64,000 nucleotides of DNA, from positions 1 through 64,000 of the forward strand of contig CALUHR010000003.1 in NCBI GenBank assembly GCA_944320495.1, in the 5' to 3' direction. The position numbers and the translations under genes are program-made. Positions 36,674-46,108 of the stretch are shown here, one piece after another. The stretch is from Candidatus Methanomethylophilaceae archaeon (lineage in GTDB: Archaea > Thermoplasmatota > Thermoplasmata > Methanomassiliicoccales > Methanomethylophilaceae). Numbering within the stretch: the stretch's first letter is position 1; every line of letters starts with the position of its first letter. The notes beneath the pieces are model-generated. The model saw nothing but the letters and a program-made list of their open reading frames with translations, was not told the origin of the DNA and made no database searches.

Positions 36674-36716
36674 TTCGGCGCCAACGGATTTATCCGGGAC
36701 CCTCCATGCGAGCCCC

Positions 36717-37091
36717 ATGAACAGAGAGGAAACGGCGGGCAGCAGGTTCGCCTGCAACGACAGGGAGAGGGCGCTTTTCGAGGCGGGGATCAAGATGGGC
36801 ACCATCTACCACCAGTTCGTCGGATCCCCCGTATCCGCAACTACGGTGGATCTCCTGGAGCGGACCATGTCCGAGACCATCATGGTCCAGCCCTACGTGG
36901 AGGATGCACGGATCCGCATCGACCGCTGCCGCATCCCCGACGGGGATGGTACCTATGAGTACGCCTCGCTGACCGGCGACATGATCGACGCGGTCGTCAC
37001 CGTCACTGTGGGTGAGGCGACAGTCGTCGCCGAGATGCGCTACGACGAGGAGCTGGACTATCCCCTGATGTACGTCTCATCCATCTCGTGA
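36717..37091 (+). CDS. mptD: archaeal dihydroneopterin aldolase
   Basis: A 124-residue enzyme of the archaeal MptD family, which cleaves 7,8-dihydroneopterin to 6-hydroxymethyl-dihydropterin in methanopterin synthesis. Family blocks are ALFEAGIKMGTIYHQFVGSPVS, read here as two adjacent conserved pieces (ALFEAGIK and GTIYHQFVGSPVS), then MVQPYVED, SLTGDMIDAVV and ELDYPLMYVS at the end. A TATA-like GGATTTATCC about 30 bases upstream supports ATG 36717. The gene appears monocistronic. Confidence 0.85.
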   Translation: MNREETAGSRFACNDRERALFEAGIKMGTIYHQFVGSPVSATTVDLLERTMSETIMVQPYVEDARIRIDRCRIPDGDGTYEYASLTGDMIDAVVTVTVGEATVVAEMRYDEELDYPLMYVSSIS

Positions 37092-37214
37092 TCCTGGTTG
37101 TTAACCCCAGGTTGAATGTATTTGGATAATACATCCAGCCTGAACATTCGGAGATGAATTAAATAAGAGGTCAACCCATACGGGATAGGCCGACCTTTCG
37201 GCGGGTTGTTGCGA

Positions 37215-37760
37215 ATGATCTCTGACATAAAGATAGGAATCACTGGCCTTCCTGGATCCGGGAAGACCTATGCCCTGTTGCGGGTCATAGAGATGCTGCA
37301 GGACGGGGAGCTGAAGATAGGCGGCATGATCGACGAGCCCGTCGGAGACGGCAGGCACAAGACCGGTTTCACCGTCCGCGACCTTCTCACCGGTGAGACC
37401 GACGTATTCGCCAGCACCGACATCGAGAGCCGCGTCATGGTCGGCAAGCTCGGCGTGGACCTGTCCAAGCTCGAGGCCATCGGCGTGAAGGCGATCAAGG
37501 AGGCCTGCGAGAGCTGCGACATCATCGTCATCGACGAGGTCGGGAAGATGGAGGTCGAGTCCCAGGCGTTCATCGACGCCGTGAAGGAGGCCCTCGACGC
37601 CGACAAACCCATGATCATCACGCTCCACAAGAAATCCAGGAACCCCCTGCTGCAGGACATCCGCAGGAGGGACGACGTCAGGATCCTGGAGGTCACCCCC
37701 ACCAACCGCAACCTGCTTCCATACAAGATCGTGCGCCTCATGAGCGGTGAGAACGTTTGA
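37215..37760 (+). CDS. THEP1-family nucleoside-triphosphatase
   Basis: A 181-residue P-loop NTPase. Walker A is ITGLPGSGKTYALLR, Walker B is IIVIDEVGKMEV (the DEVGKME signature of THEP1), and a downstream NPLL/THKKS segment is typical. THEP1 hydrolyses NTPs to NDPs, with an unclear cellular role, possibly RNA-related. ATG 37215 is preferred to TTG 37206. Its TGA overlaps the TTG start of trm1 (TTGA), so it is probably co-expressed with that tRNA modification gene. Confidence 0.88.
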   Translation: MISDIKIGITGLPGSGKTYALLRVIEMLQDGELKIGGMIDEPVGDGRHKTGFTVRDLLTGETDVFASTDIESRVMVGKLGVDLSKLEAIGVKAIKEACESCDIIVIDEVGKMEVESQAFIDAVKEALDADKPMIITLHKKSRNPLLQDIRRRDDVRILEVTPTNRNLLPYKIVRLMSGENV

Positions 37761-38869
37761 GCCACGAGGGTTCCATCATCACCGAGGGCGGGACAAGGAT
37801 CCTCGTCCCCCAGCTCCATTCCACCCATGGACCCGGCAAGAAGATCGGGCCCGTGTTCTTCAACGAACAGATGTCCTTCAACAGGGACGTCAGCGTCATG
37901 CTCCTCCGGGCACTGGAGAGGGACCGCATCCGCGTCGGAGACGCCATGGCGGCCACTGGCTCCAGGTCGGTCCGCATAGCCAACGAGGTCCCCGGCACCG
38001 AGGTCGTCGCCAACGACATTTCCGCCGAGGCCGTCGAGTGGATCGACGCCAACATCGAGCTCAACGGGCTCTCTAACTGCACCTCGTCCAAGAGGGACAT
38101 GCACATACTCTTCTCCGAGTCCAGCTTCGACTACGTGGACCTGGACCCGTTCGGATCCCCCATGCCTTTCCTGCAATCGGCCATCCGCGGATGTGCCAGG
38201 AAGGGGATCCTGGCGGTCACAGCCACCGACATGGCGCCCCTCGCCGGCGCCCATGCGGTGAAGTGCCGCAGAAGGTACCAGTGCGAACCGATACGCGGAT
38301 ACATGTGCCACGAGGGCGGCCTGCGCATCCTCATGTGCAACGTGGCCCGCGAACTGGCCAAGTTCGACCGCGGCATGAGGCCTCTGCTCTCATTCTTCGC
38401 CGACCACTACTACCGCACCTACGTGCAGATCGAGGAGGGAGCGAACGCGGCGGACAGGACCCTGGCCCAGCTCGGATACATGGAGTACGACATGGACACG
38501 CTGGAGCGCTCCACGTCGGACGTCCGCGACGAGAAGCATCCGCTCGGCCCGTTCTGGCTGGGTCCGCTGCACGACCGCGCCCTGCTGGACAGGATGAGCC
38601 CCGAGGGAATGGCCGACGAGCGCAGGTGCGTCAAGTACCTCAACCTCTGGCGCAACGAGCTGGAGGACCAGGTCTTCGTCTACGACATGAGCGAGCTCTC
38701 CTCCCATCTCAAGACGTCCCCTCCGAGGATCGCCGAGTTCGTCGAGCTCCTGAACCAACACGGACGCGCCTCCCTGACGCACTTCTCCCCGACCGAGTTC
38801 ATGACGGACGTACCCCTGGGAGAGCTCAAGGCGCTCTTCGCCGAGGCCAGCCCCGACTCGAAGCTTTAA
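37757..38869 (+). CDS. trm1: tRNA (guanine(26)-N2)-dimethyltransferase
   Basis: A 370-residue SAM-dependent enzyme that dimethylates G26 of tRNA. Signs are FFNEQMSFNRDVSVM near the N terminus, SAM-binding GDAMAATGSRSVRIANE, the catalytic DPFG motif (DLDPFGSPMPFL) and the Cys-containing ATDMAPLAGAH. The length fits archaeal Trm1. The start is TTG 37757, which overlaps the preceding stop. It ends with TAA, one of few in this window. Confidence 0.93.
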   Translation: MSHEGSIITEGGTRILVPQLHSTHGPGKKIGPVFFNEQMSFNRDVSVMLLRALERDRIRVGDAMAATGSRSVRIANEVPGTEVVANDISAEAVEWIDANIELNGLSNCTSSKRDMHILFSESSFDYVDLDPFGSPMPFLQSAIRGCARKGILAVTATDMAPLAGAHAVKCRRRYQCEPIRGYMCHEGGLRILMCNVARELAKFDRGMRPLLSFFADHYYRTYVQIEEGANAADRTLAQLGYMEYDMDTLERSTSDVRDEKHPLGPFWLGPLHDRALLDRMSPEGMADERRCVKYLNLWRNELEDQVFVYDMSELSSHLKTSPPRIAEFVELLNQHGRASLTHFSPTEFMTDVPLGELKALFAEASPDSKL

Positions 38870-38905
38870 TACGGTCTGGGTCATCCTTCCGCCAGAGGAT
38901 TCAGA

Positions 38906-40213
38906 ATGCCCGGACTAGCCATCATCGGATCGCAGTGGGGAGACGAGGGGAAAGGAAAGATCACAGACTACCTGGACGAGAGGGCGGACATGATCGTCCG
39001 CTTCCAGGGCGGCAACAACGCCGGCCACACCATCATCGTGGACGGCAAGACGTTCAAGCTCCACGGGCTCCCATCCGGTGTCGTTCGTCCGGGGAAGCTC
39101 GCCGTCATCGGGAACGGCGTCGTTGTCAACCTGGAGGAGCTCCAGGAGGAGATCGACCAGGTGCTCGCCGCCGGCGGCAGCATCGACGGACTCAGGATCT
39201 CCGACCGCGCCCATCTCATCATGAACTACCACAAGAAGCTCGACGGCGCCGAGGAGAAGTACCGCGGGAAGAACGTGGTGGGGACCACCAAGAAGGGCAT
39301 CGGACCCGCCTACCAGGACAAGATCGCGAGGATCGGATTCCGCGCCGGGGACCTCCTGGAGGAAGACGTGCTGAGGGACAAGATCCAGTTCATCCTGCCC
39401 TACAAGAAGGACGTGCTCGACCTCATGGGGGCCGAGCCCTGCCAGTGCACCCCCGAGTCCCTCTTCGAGAAGATGAAGGGATGGGGAGACTCCATCGGGA
39501 AGTACATCTGCGACACGTCCGTGCTGATCAACGACGCCCTGGATGAGGGCGGCAACGTCATCTTCGAGGGCGCCCAGGGAGCGATGCTGGACATCGACCA
39601 CGGAACGTACCCGTACGTGACCTCCTCCGCCACCTGCGGAGGCGGCGTCTGCACCGGGTCCGGCGTGGCCCCCAACAGGATCGACAGGGTCCTCGGAGTC
39701 GTCAAGGCCTACACCACCCGCGTGGGCGAGGGGCCCTTCGTCACCGAGCTCAACGAGAAGGAGGAGAAGGAGCTCCAGGCCCGCGGTGGCGAGTTCGGCG
39801 TCACCACCGGACGCGGCAGGCGCTGCGGATGGCTGGACCTCGTCGTCGTGGAGCATGCGAAGAGGATGTGCGGGTTCACCTCCCTCGTCATGACCAAGAT
39901 CGACGTCCTGAACGACATGGCCGAGATCCCCGTGTGCGTCGCGTACGAGATCGACGGCACCGAGGTGAAGCACTTCCCCGCATCCATCGCCAAGCTCAAC
40001 AGGGCCAAGCCCGTGTACGAGACCCTCAAGGGATGGAAGGGCTGGGACAGCACCGAGGAGCTCGTCAAGGGCGGATACGACAACCTTCCGGGCGAGATGC
40101 GCGAGTACATCGAGTTCACCGAGAGGTACCTGAAGACCCCGGTGGACATCGTCAGCGTCGGCCCCGACAGGGACGAGACCATCGACCGCCGCAACGGCGA
40201 CTGGTGGTCCTGA
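38906..40213 (+). CDS. purA: adenylosuccinate synthetase
   Basis: A 435-residue GTP-dependent enzyme joining IMP and aspartate, the first step to AMP. The P-loop GSQWGDEGKGKITD lies at residues 7-20, then FQGGNNAGHT, GTTKKGIGPAYQDK, EGAQGAMLDIDHGTYP and the C-terminal TTGRGRRCGWLD. All are typical of PurA, and the length is normal. The TATA-like CTTTAATAC is at about 38863-38871, overlapping the trm1 end. The gene ends with TGA followed by a strong hairpin. Confidence 0.97.
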   Translation: MPGLAIIGSQWGDEGKGKITDYLDERADMIVRFQGGNNAGHTIIVDGKTFKLHGLPSGVVRPGKLAVIGNGVVVNLEELQEEIDQVLAAGGSIDGLRISDRAHLIMNYHKKLDGAEEKYRGKNVVGTTKKGIGPAYQDKIARIGFRAGDLLEEDVLRDKIQFILPYKKDVLDLMGAEPCQCTPESLFEKMKGWGDSIGKYICDTSVLINDALDEGGNVIFEGAQGAMLDIDHGTYPYVTSSATCGGGVCTGSGVAPNRIDRVLGVVKAYTTRVGEGPFVTELNEKEEKELQARGGEFGVTTGRGRRCGWLDLVVVEHAKRMCGFTSLVMTKIDVLNDMAEIPVCVAYEIDGTEVKHFPASIAKLNRAKPVYETLKGWKGWDSTEELVKGGYDNLPGEMREYIEFTERYLKTPVDIVSVGPDRDETIDRRNGDWWS

Positions 40214-40233
40214 GACCTTTAACGCTTCTTACC

Positions 40234-40252
40234 GCCCCGCCCTGGGCGGGGC
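40234..40252 (+). terminator. hairpin downstream of purA
   Basis: GCCCCGCCC pairs with GGGCGGGGC with almost no loop, 21 bases after the purA stop, followed by ACCCTTATCTTAT, which contains the promoter of the next gene. Confidence 0.55.
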
Positions 40253-40285
40253 ACCCTTATCTTATACCCAGACCATTCAGATGGC

Positions 40286-40597
40286 ATGTCGGAATGCGAG
40301 GTTACCGTACACGCCGGCGTCTGCAACATGACCACCGTCATCCGCGCCAAACCCAACGATGACATGACCGTGTCCATCGAGATCGAGAGCAACTGCCCCA
40401 TGGTCAAGAAGACCCCCGTCCCCACCCTCGTCCCGTGGGAGGAGATCGGGCTCCCGATGAGCCAGTCCGCCATCTACAAGTGGGCCAGCGAGAACATCGG
40501 GCACACCGCCTGCCCCGTCCCCTGCGCCATCCTCAAATCCATCGAGGTCGCGGGAGACCTGGGACTCAAGAAGGACGTCTCCATCGAGATCAGATGA
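40286..40597 (+). CDS. conserved small Cys-containing protein (DUF6951-like)
   Basis: A 103-residue soluble protein with Cys residues in HAGVCNM, SNCPMV and TACPVPCAIL that could bind a metal or Fe-S cluster. Proteins of this length and pattern are widespread in methanogens without a known role. A TATA-like CTTATCTTATAC (about 40255-40266) lies some 25 bases before ATG 40286. It is a single-gene unit with its own hairpin. Confidence 0.7.
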   Translation: MSECEVTVHAGVCNMTTVIRAKPNDDMTVSIEIESNCPMVKKTPVPTLVPWEEIGLPMSQSAIYKWASENIGHTACPVPCAILKSIEVAGDLGLKKDVSIEIR

Positions 40598-40604
40598 GAC
40601 CCAT

Positions 40605-40620
40605 GGGGGCTCCGGCCCCC
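40605..40620 (+). terminator. hairpin downstream of the 40286 gene
   Basis: GGGGGC/GCCCCC around TCCG, eight bases after the stop, followed by GACAAACCC. Confidence 0.55.
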
Positions 40621-40759
40621 GACAAACCCATTCTCCAGGAGGACGCCGCGACATGTGACGTCCCCGATGCTTCTGCCGATGACTTCCTCAGCATCCGCCC
40701 CTGACGAAGGAACGCGATGCCCCCGTCGGTTTACCGCATCGCACATCGCCCCCATCCAT

Positions 40760-41962
40760 TCGGAGCCTGGCAGTGGAGGACGTCCCCCTGCCCTCCCCTC
40801 CGCACGCCAGGATAACGAGGCACGAGCAGACCGCGGCCATCAGGAGGAACGCGGCGCCCAGGTACCCGATGTACGGAAGGCCGAAGGAGTCGAAGACGAT
40901 TCCCGCGAGATAGGAACCGGCGGCTATCCCCACGTTGAACGACGTTGGGTTGAGCGAGGATACGAGATTGATCGCCTCCGGATAGTCCCTGGTCCCGATC
41001 TCCAGCAGATGCACCTGCACGGAGGCGTTCATGACGTACATCATGAGCCCGATGAGCAGTATGTCGGCCATCCCGGTGACCGCGCCCGCCAGAGCCGTCG
41101 GCAGCAGGAACAGTGCCAATCCCTCCAGCAGGCATCCCCAGCGGACGGTGCGGAACCCCCCGTGGGAGGCTATCCTCCCGGACATCAGGTTGCTGGCCAG
41201 GACGGCCACCCCGTAGGCCATCAGACCGAGGGACACCATGCCCTCTGAGAAGCCGAGCTCGTCCTCGAATATCGGCGTGATGTAGGTGTACACGGCGTAG
41301 ACACCGCCAGCGCTGAAGACCGTCACCAGACATGCGAGCAGGACCCTCGGATCCCTCAGCATCCTCCGTGCCGCGCCCTTACGCCTCGGCCCCGCATGCC
41401 CTCCCGAACGCGGGAGCGTCCTCGCAGCGAAGGCCAGTGCGACGAGCGACATTACCAGTATCAGGACGAACACCGATCTCCACCCGAGGACTCCGGACAT
41501 GTAGGTCCCCAACGGGACGCCCACTATCGACGAGAGGCTGAACCCGGCGAAGACCCACGACACGGCCGCGGAGCGGTGCCTCTGCGTGACCAGGTCCATC
41601 ACGAAGGTCAGACCCACTGCCAGGAGCGACCCCGATGCGGCGGCGGTGACCACGCGGGACACCAGCAGCGGGACGTACCCCCACGACACAAGCGACAGCA
41701 GGTTGGCCAGGATGAACACGACCGCCAGGGACATGGCGAGCCTGTACCTCCCGAACCTCCCCGTGACACCCGTTATAAGAGGCGTGAACACGGCATAGCT
41801 CAAGGCGAAGACGGACACCAGCGAACCGACCGCGGTGTACTCGACACCGAGCCCCGACGCGATGTCAGGCAGGATGCCCATGACGATGAACTCGCTGGTC
41901 CCCATGACGAAGCTCAGGAAGACGAGCGCGACAACCGCCGGAGTGAACAGCCTGTCATCCAC
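40760..41962 (-). CDS. MFS transporter, drug/sugar efflux type (ends at CGA)
   Basis: A 400-residue twelve-helix major facilitator. SFVMGTSEFIVMGILPDIAS at the N terminus is the signature of the AraJ/PbuE branch, as in the gene at 15551. The substrate is unknown. It starts at GTG 41962, divergent from the aminotransferase. After the last helix the protein reads GRGTSSTARL and then CGA (minus strand, 40762-40760). The standard frame would add 24 residues with a second CGA and a low-complexity tail, ending at 40688. The CGA end gives the usual family length. Confidence 0.85.
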
Positions 41963-42046
41963 GCCCGTTCGAGAGCCGAGGCCGTATTTAGCACTGATGA
42001 CACGCGAGGGTTTTATACGATGCTGGCAGTGGACGACCCGATCAAC

Positions 42047-43255
42047 ATGAAGAAGATCAAGGCATCCAGGCGCTCGATGGGTATGAACTACGCGATACGC
42101 GAGGTCACCGTCCCTGCCGCCGCCGCCAAAGCAGCGGGAGTGGATCTCCTTGATCTCAACATCGGGGACCCCAACAAGTGGGACTTCGAGACCCCCGAGT
42201 ACTTCAAGGCCACCCTCCGCGCGGCAGTGGACGAGACGGACAACGGGTACGGGGACTCCCAGGGCAACCTGGACCTCCGCGAGGCCATCGTCGACCGCGA
42301 GTACGAGAAGCACGGCATCCACATCACGTCCGGCGACGTCTACGTCACCGCAGGTGTCAGCGAGGCCATCAACGTTATGATGGGGACCCTCATCGAGCCG
42401 GGAGACGAGATCCTCGTCCCCGGGCCCGGCTACCCCTCGTACGCTCAGTACATCAACTTCTACGAGGGCCGTACCGTCCCCTACAGGCAGATCGAGGAGG
42501 AGGACTGGCGCCCCGACGTGGACATGATCAGGAAGAGGATCACCGACCGCACTAAGGCGATGATCATCATCAACCCGAACAACCCGACCGGCGCGGTCTA
42601 CGACGAGAAGACCATCCGTGAGATGGGCGACCTCGCCGCGGAGTTCGACATACCCCTGATCTCCGACGAGATCTACGACAAGATCGTCATGGAGGGCGAC
42701 TACTTCTCCGCGTCCCAGCTCCCCGACGACATACCCCGCGTGATCTTCAACGGGTTCTCCAAGGTCAACCTGATGCCCGGCTGGAGGATGGGCTACATGT
42801 ACTTCATGGACGAGAGGGGCCTGATGGACGAGGTCCGCGAGGGTCTCATGAAGCAGTTCCGTGCGAGGATCTGCCCCAACGTCCCCTGCCAGGCGGCAGC
42901 CCGCGCCTCCCTGCAGGGCCCCCAGGAGTACATCGCCGAGATGAACAGGAAGCTGAAGGAGAGGGCGGACTTCTCCTACAGGCGCCTCAACGAGATCGAC
43001 CGCATCTCCACCCGCCGTGTGAAGGGAGCGTTCTACATGTTCCCCAGCATCGACCTCAGGGACACCCCCTGGAGGACGGACAAGGACTTCGTCCTCGATC
43101 TGATCAGGGAGGAAGGCGTCGTCGTGGTGCACGGCTCCGGTTTCTGCTCGGAGTTCGGACAGGACCACTTCAGGACAATAACCCTGCCCCCGATGGAGAC
43201 GCTGGAGGAGGCCTACGACAGACTGGAGCGCTTCCTGAAGCATCACGCGTCCTGA
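42047..43255 (+). CDS. PLP-dependent aminotransferase (alanine/aspartate type)
   Basis: A 402-residue fold-type I aminotransferase. NIGDPNKWDFETPEY, NGYGDSQGNLDLREAI, INPNNPTGAVYDEK, SDEIYDKIV and the PLP lysine in NGFSKVNLMPGWRMGY are all in place. It most resembles archaeal alanine/glutamate-pyruvate transaminases. A TATA box at 42011-42018 puts the transcription start near 42040, so ATG 42047 is preferred over ATG 42020. It is divergent from the MFS gene and followed by a long hairpin. Confidence 0.92.
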   Translation: MKKIKASRRSMGMNYAIREVTVPAAAAKAAGVDLLDLNIGDPNKWDFETPEYFKATLRAAVDETDNGYGDSQGNLDLREAIVDREYEKHGIHITSGDVYVTAGVSEAINVMMGTLIEPGDEILVPGPGYPSYAQYINFYEGRTVPYRQIEEEDWRPDVDMIRKRITDRTKAMIIINPNNPTGAVYDEKTIREMGDLAAEFDIPLISDEIYDKIVMEGDYFSASQLPDDIPRVIFNGFSKVNLMPGWRMGYMYFMDERGLMDEVREGLMKQFRARICPNVPCQAAARASLQGPQEYIAEMNRKLKERADFSYRRLNEIDRISTRRVKGAFYMFPSIDLRDTPWRTDKDFVLDLIREEGVVVVHGSGFCSEFGQDHFRTITLPPMETLEEAYDRLERFLKHHAS

Positions 43256-43277
43256 ACCGATATCTGAAAAAAATCCA

Positions 43278-43311
43278 GACGATGGCTGGAGACTGACCTC
43301 CGGCCATCGTC
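43278..43311. terminator. bidirectional hairpin between convergent genes
   Basis: GACGATGGC(T)GGAG pairs with CTCC(G)GCCATCGTC across a six-base loop, between the aminotransferase and the convergent acetyltransferase gene. Preceded by AAAAAAA (plus strand), it could serve both directions. Confidence 0.6.
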
Positions 43312-43326
43312 GAAACGGTTTCGTAC

Positions 43327-43898
43327 TCACGGCCGCTGCTCCGGCTCCCAGGGAAACTGGGGCCTGAGCAGGCATACCATCATCATCAGTGTCCCGGACC
43401 CGTTCATCCTGACGGACTGGAACCCGTATCCGGTGTAGTACTCCATCAGCTCCGGCTTGCAGTCTATGCGAACAACCGGGCATCCGATGATCGCGTTGGC
43501 CTCGCGGATGAGACCCATCGCATCGGCCATGAGCTGCTTCCCGAATCCTTTCTCCGAACCGTCGGCGCGTCCGAGCTGGCCTATCAGGTACGTCTGGGCC
43601 ACATCGGTCTCGGACTGCACGTTGAGGTGCTTGTACATGGATTTGGAGATCCGGGAGTCCTTCGGTACGATCCCGCAGCGCATGCTGAGGCTGAAGTATC
43701 CGAGATCGAGCCGCTCTCCGTATCCAGAGCCAGATAGACCCTGGCCAGTTCGCGCTTCTCATACGGGATAGCCGATCTGTGAAGGAAGTCCTCGAGGTCC
43801 TTATCCCTGGAGCATCTGAAGGAACTCAACCTCTTCCGAATGTCTTCCTCGGGATAGGACCTGATGAACTCGCTTAGGGGGAATATCCTGTATACCAC
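43327..43898 (-). pseudogene. GNAT toxin-like acetyltransferase with a frameshift
   Basis: Two overlapping minus-strand frames together make one GNAT protein. The first (from GTG 43898) encodes FPLSEFIRSYPEEDIRKRL up to LARVYLALDTESG. The second continues with LGYFSLSMRCGIVPKDSR and GKQLMADAMGLIREANAIIG. The switch occurs near 43710-43715 and needs one missing or two extra bases. Proteins like this (TacT/AtaT type) acetylate charged tRNAs and are toxins. The adjacent 55-codon gene upstream is the expected antitoxin. It is either inactivated, subject to frameshifting, or a sequencing error. Confidence 0.65.
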
Positions 43899-43907
43899 TA
43901 CTCTCCC

Positions 43908-44075
43908 TCAGCCCTTCATGAACTTGTCCATTATCGCGCGGTCGGTGCAGAGTTCGACCTTCCGGTAGGGGAGCACCTCATCGATCTCCCCGACACGCTC
44001 TATGGCCTTCTCCATGTTGGCGATGGCCTCGGGCGTGTCCAGGATCAGGTCCTCGTAATATGAACCCGTGGCCAT
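43908..44075 (-). CDS. small antitoxin-like partner of the GNAT gene
   Basis: A 55-residue acidic helical protein (TPEAIANMEKAIERVGEID) starting at ATG 44075, nine bases upstream of the GNAT toxin-like gene in the same direction. Size, order and spacing fit a type II antitoxin. It lacks an obvious ribbon-helix-helix start, so the DNA-binding mode is unclear. Confidence 0.55.
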   Translation of the reverse strand: MATGSYYEDLILDTPEAIANMEKAIERVGEIDEVLPYRKVELCTDRAIMDKFMKG

Positions 44076-44163
44076 TTCGAATCACCGGTAAATCGTTGGT
44101 CGACATCCCTTATAAAAGATCGGCATGCGCCAACCCTGCGGACGGATGTCGTTCCCGTGGGGA

Positions 44164-45978
44164 TCAGTGGCCCTCGTCCTGATCGTCGGCGTCCATGGCC
44201 TGCCTCTCCAGCCTGTTCTGGCGGTACTTCTTGACGTACACGGAGAGGATCACGAGGGCCGCCGCGGCCACGACCACGGCATAGTACCACAGCTCGACGT
44301 TGACGGCGTTGGGCACGATGAGGATGATCAGGAAGTCGATCAGCAGGATCAGCAGATACGTGTTTATGTCCAGCAGCCTGAGGAACCTGTCGTAGACCGC
44401 GGACGGGTTGCTATCCGAGCCCTCCCTGTTGGCGATGCGCTTGGCCCCGCCGATGATGATCTCGTCCAGGAACTTCACGTTGTTGATCATGTAGTACGTG
44501 GGGATCGTCAGGAGCAGGAAGTTCACTCCGAGGATGATCAGGACCCAGCCGGCCTGGCTCCCTCCGAACGCGGTCAGCAGCCAGTCGCAGAGCGGCGGGA
44601 GCAGGAAGTAGAACGCTATCTCGATGACCGCGATGACCAGGATGTTGATGTACGCATGGGTCATGCTGCGGTAGACGGCCTTCTGGGACTTCTTCGAGGA
44701 CGCGGAGAGGCGGTCGTAGGTCCTGGACCTGGCGTCGTTGAGGGAGCAGCATGCGGCGTAGACCTTGCGGGGGCATCTGTCCACAGCCTTGTCCCACAGG
44801 GCGCCGGAGTAGCGGGCAGCTATAGGCAGGACGATCATGGACATGAGCGCGGCGCCGATGACAGAGGTGTAGAACGAATCGCCGACGACGCCGCTGGACA
44901 GCGCCTCGGCGGCGATGATGAAGGCGAACTCTCCCATGGCGCACAGACTGGTGGCCGACAGGAACCCGTTCTTGCAGCTCTCGTTACCGATCCAGTAGGC
45001 GAGGAAGACGGTGGCGCTCTTCAGGACGAAGAACAGCAGGAAGAAGATCAGGATCGTGCTGAAGTTGTCCACGAGGATGGACGCGGGGAACACCTCCGCA
45101 CCCACGCTGATGAAGAACACGGCCATGAAAAGGTCGCGCATAGGCTCGATCTTGTGATTGATGTCCTTGGCCTTCCTGCTGCTGGCGACCATCATTCCCA
45201 TCAGGAAGGCGCCGATGGCCATGGACAGACCGGCGTACATCGAGAGAAGGGCCATTCCGAAAGCGAGTCCCACGGACGTCACGGTTAGGATCTCGTCGGA
45301 CACGTTGTCGGAGATCCAGTTGATGACCTTCGGGACTATCCTCAGACCGATCACGATGCTGATGATCATGAACGCGAGGATCTTGACGATCAGGACGATG
45401 ATCTCGTTGATGTCCATCCCGCCCATCCCTCCGGCGGCGTAGTTCGCCATCAGCGGCGTGATCATGGACAGGATGATGACCTGGCCTATGTCCTCCATGA
45501 TGGTGATGAGGACGAGCATCTCGATGTGCTCCTTGTCCAGCTTACCCTGGGACTTGAGGACCCCCATGACGACGGCCGTGGACGAACCGGAGATGATGGC
45601 GCCGAGAACGATGGACTGGGTCATGTCGTAGCCGAGGAGCGAGCCTGCGATGAAACCGCCAAGGACCATCAGGGGCAGCTGGATCACTGCCACCAGAATG
45701 GCGAAGGACCCCTGCTTGCGGATCTTCTTGATGTTGATCTCCAGTCCTATGCAGAACATAAGCAGTATCAAGCCGAAGTCCTTCAGCAGCGAGATGATCT
45801 CTTCTTCGGCGAGGATCGTCTCCTCGTCCTGATGGATGAACATCACATTGACGAGGACGATACCGGCGATAATGTAGCCGATGAGGGGCGGGAGCTTGAG
45901 CTTGTTGAAGATGATGGAACAGACTGCGGCCAACAGCGTGAAAAGCGCCAATGCCGTGACCATCACTATCTCTTCCAT
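44164..45978 (-). CDS. CPA2-family cation/proton antiporter (KefB/NapA-like)
   Basis: A 604-residue membrane protein. The first 380 residues hold the CPA2 core of about 12 helices (LPPLIGYIIAGIVLVN, GAIISGSSTAVVMG, SVGLAFGMALLSMYAGLS, FMAVFFISVGAE). The last 200 residues are a cytoplasmic helical region followed by four more hydrophobic segments (about 455-600) instead of a TrkA-N nucleotide-binding domain. That C-terminal membrane block is unusual for the family. It probably exchanges Na+ or K+ for H+. ATG 45978 has a GGGTGG sequence just upstream, with ATG 46002 the alternative. Confidence 0.85.
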   Translation of the reverse strand: MEEIVMVTALALFTLLAAVCSIIFNKLKLPPLIGYIIAGIVLVNVMFIHQDEETILAEEEIISLLKDFGLILLMFCIGLEINIKKIRKQGSFAILVAVIQLPLMVLGGFIAGSLLGYDMTQSIVLGAIISGSSTAVVMGVLKSQGKLDKEHIEMLVLITIMEDIGQVIILSMITPLMANYAAGGMGGMDINEIIVLIVKILAFMIISIVIGLRIVPKVINWISDNVSDEILTVTSVGLAFGMALLSMYAGLSMAIGAFLMGMMVASSRKAKDINHKIEPMRDLFMAVFFISVGAEVFPASILVDNFSTILIFFLLFFVLKSATVFLAYWIGNESCKNGFLSATSLCAMGEFAFIIAAEALSSGVVGDSFYTSVIGAALMSMIVLPIAARYSGALWDKAVDRCPRKVYAACCSLNDARSRTYDRLSASSKKSQKAVYRSMTHAYINILVIAVIEIAFYFLLPPLCDWLLTAFGGSQAGWVLIILGVNFLLLTIPTYYMINNVKFLDEIIIGGAKRIANREGSDSNPSAVYDRFLRLLDINTYLLILLIDFLIILIVPNAVNVELWYYAVVVAAAALVILSVYVKKYRQNRLERQAMDADDQDEGH

Positions 45979-46108
45979 CTTCCACCCGCGAATGCGATGC
46001 ATTGCTACGATTTATAATGTACATCTGTGACCACCGGGACAATGGGAATATCTCCACCAGCCGGTTTTATCTATTAAATATTGGATGTATAATCCAATAG
46101 GTGTGCTG

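Noticed and set aside
40688..43762. A 1024-codon minus-strand frame
   Set aside because: Its first 600 codons are antisense to the aminotransferase. Only the MFS part (from GTG 41962) has helices and motifs.
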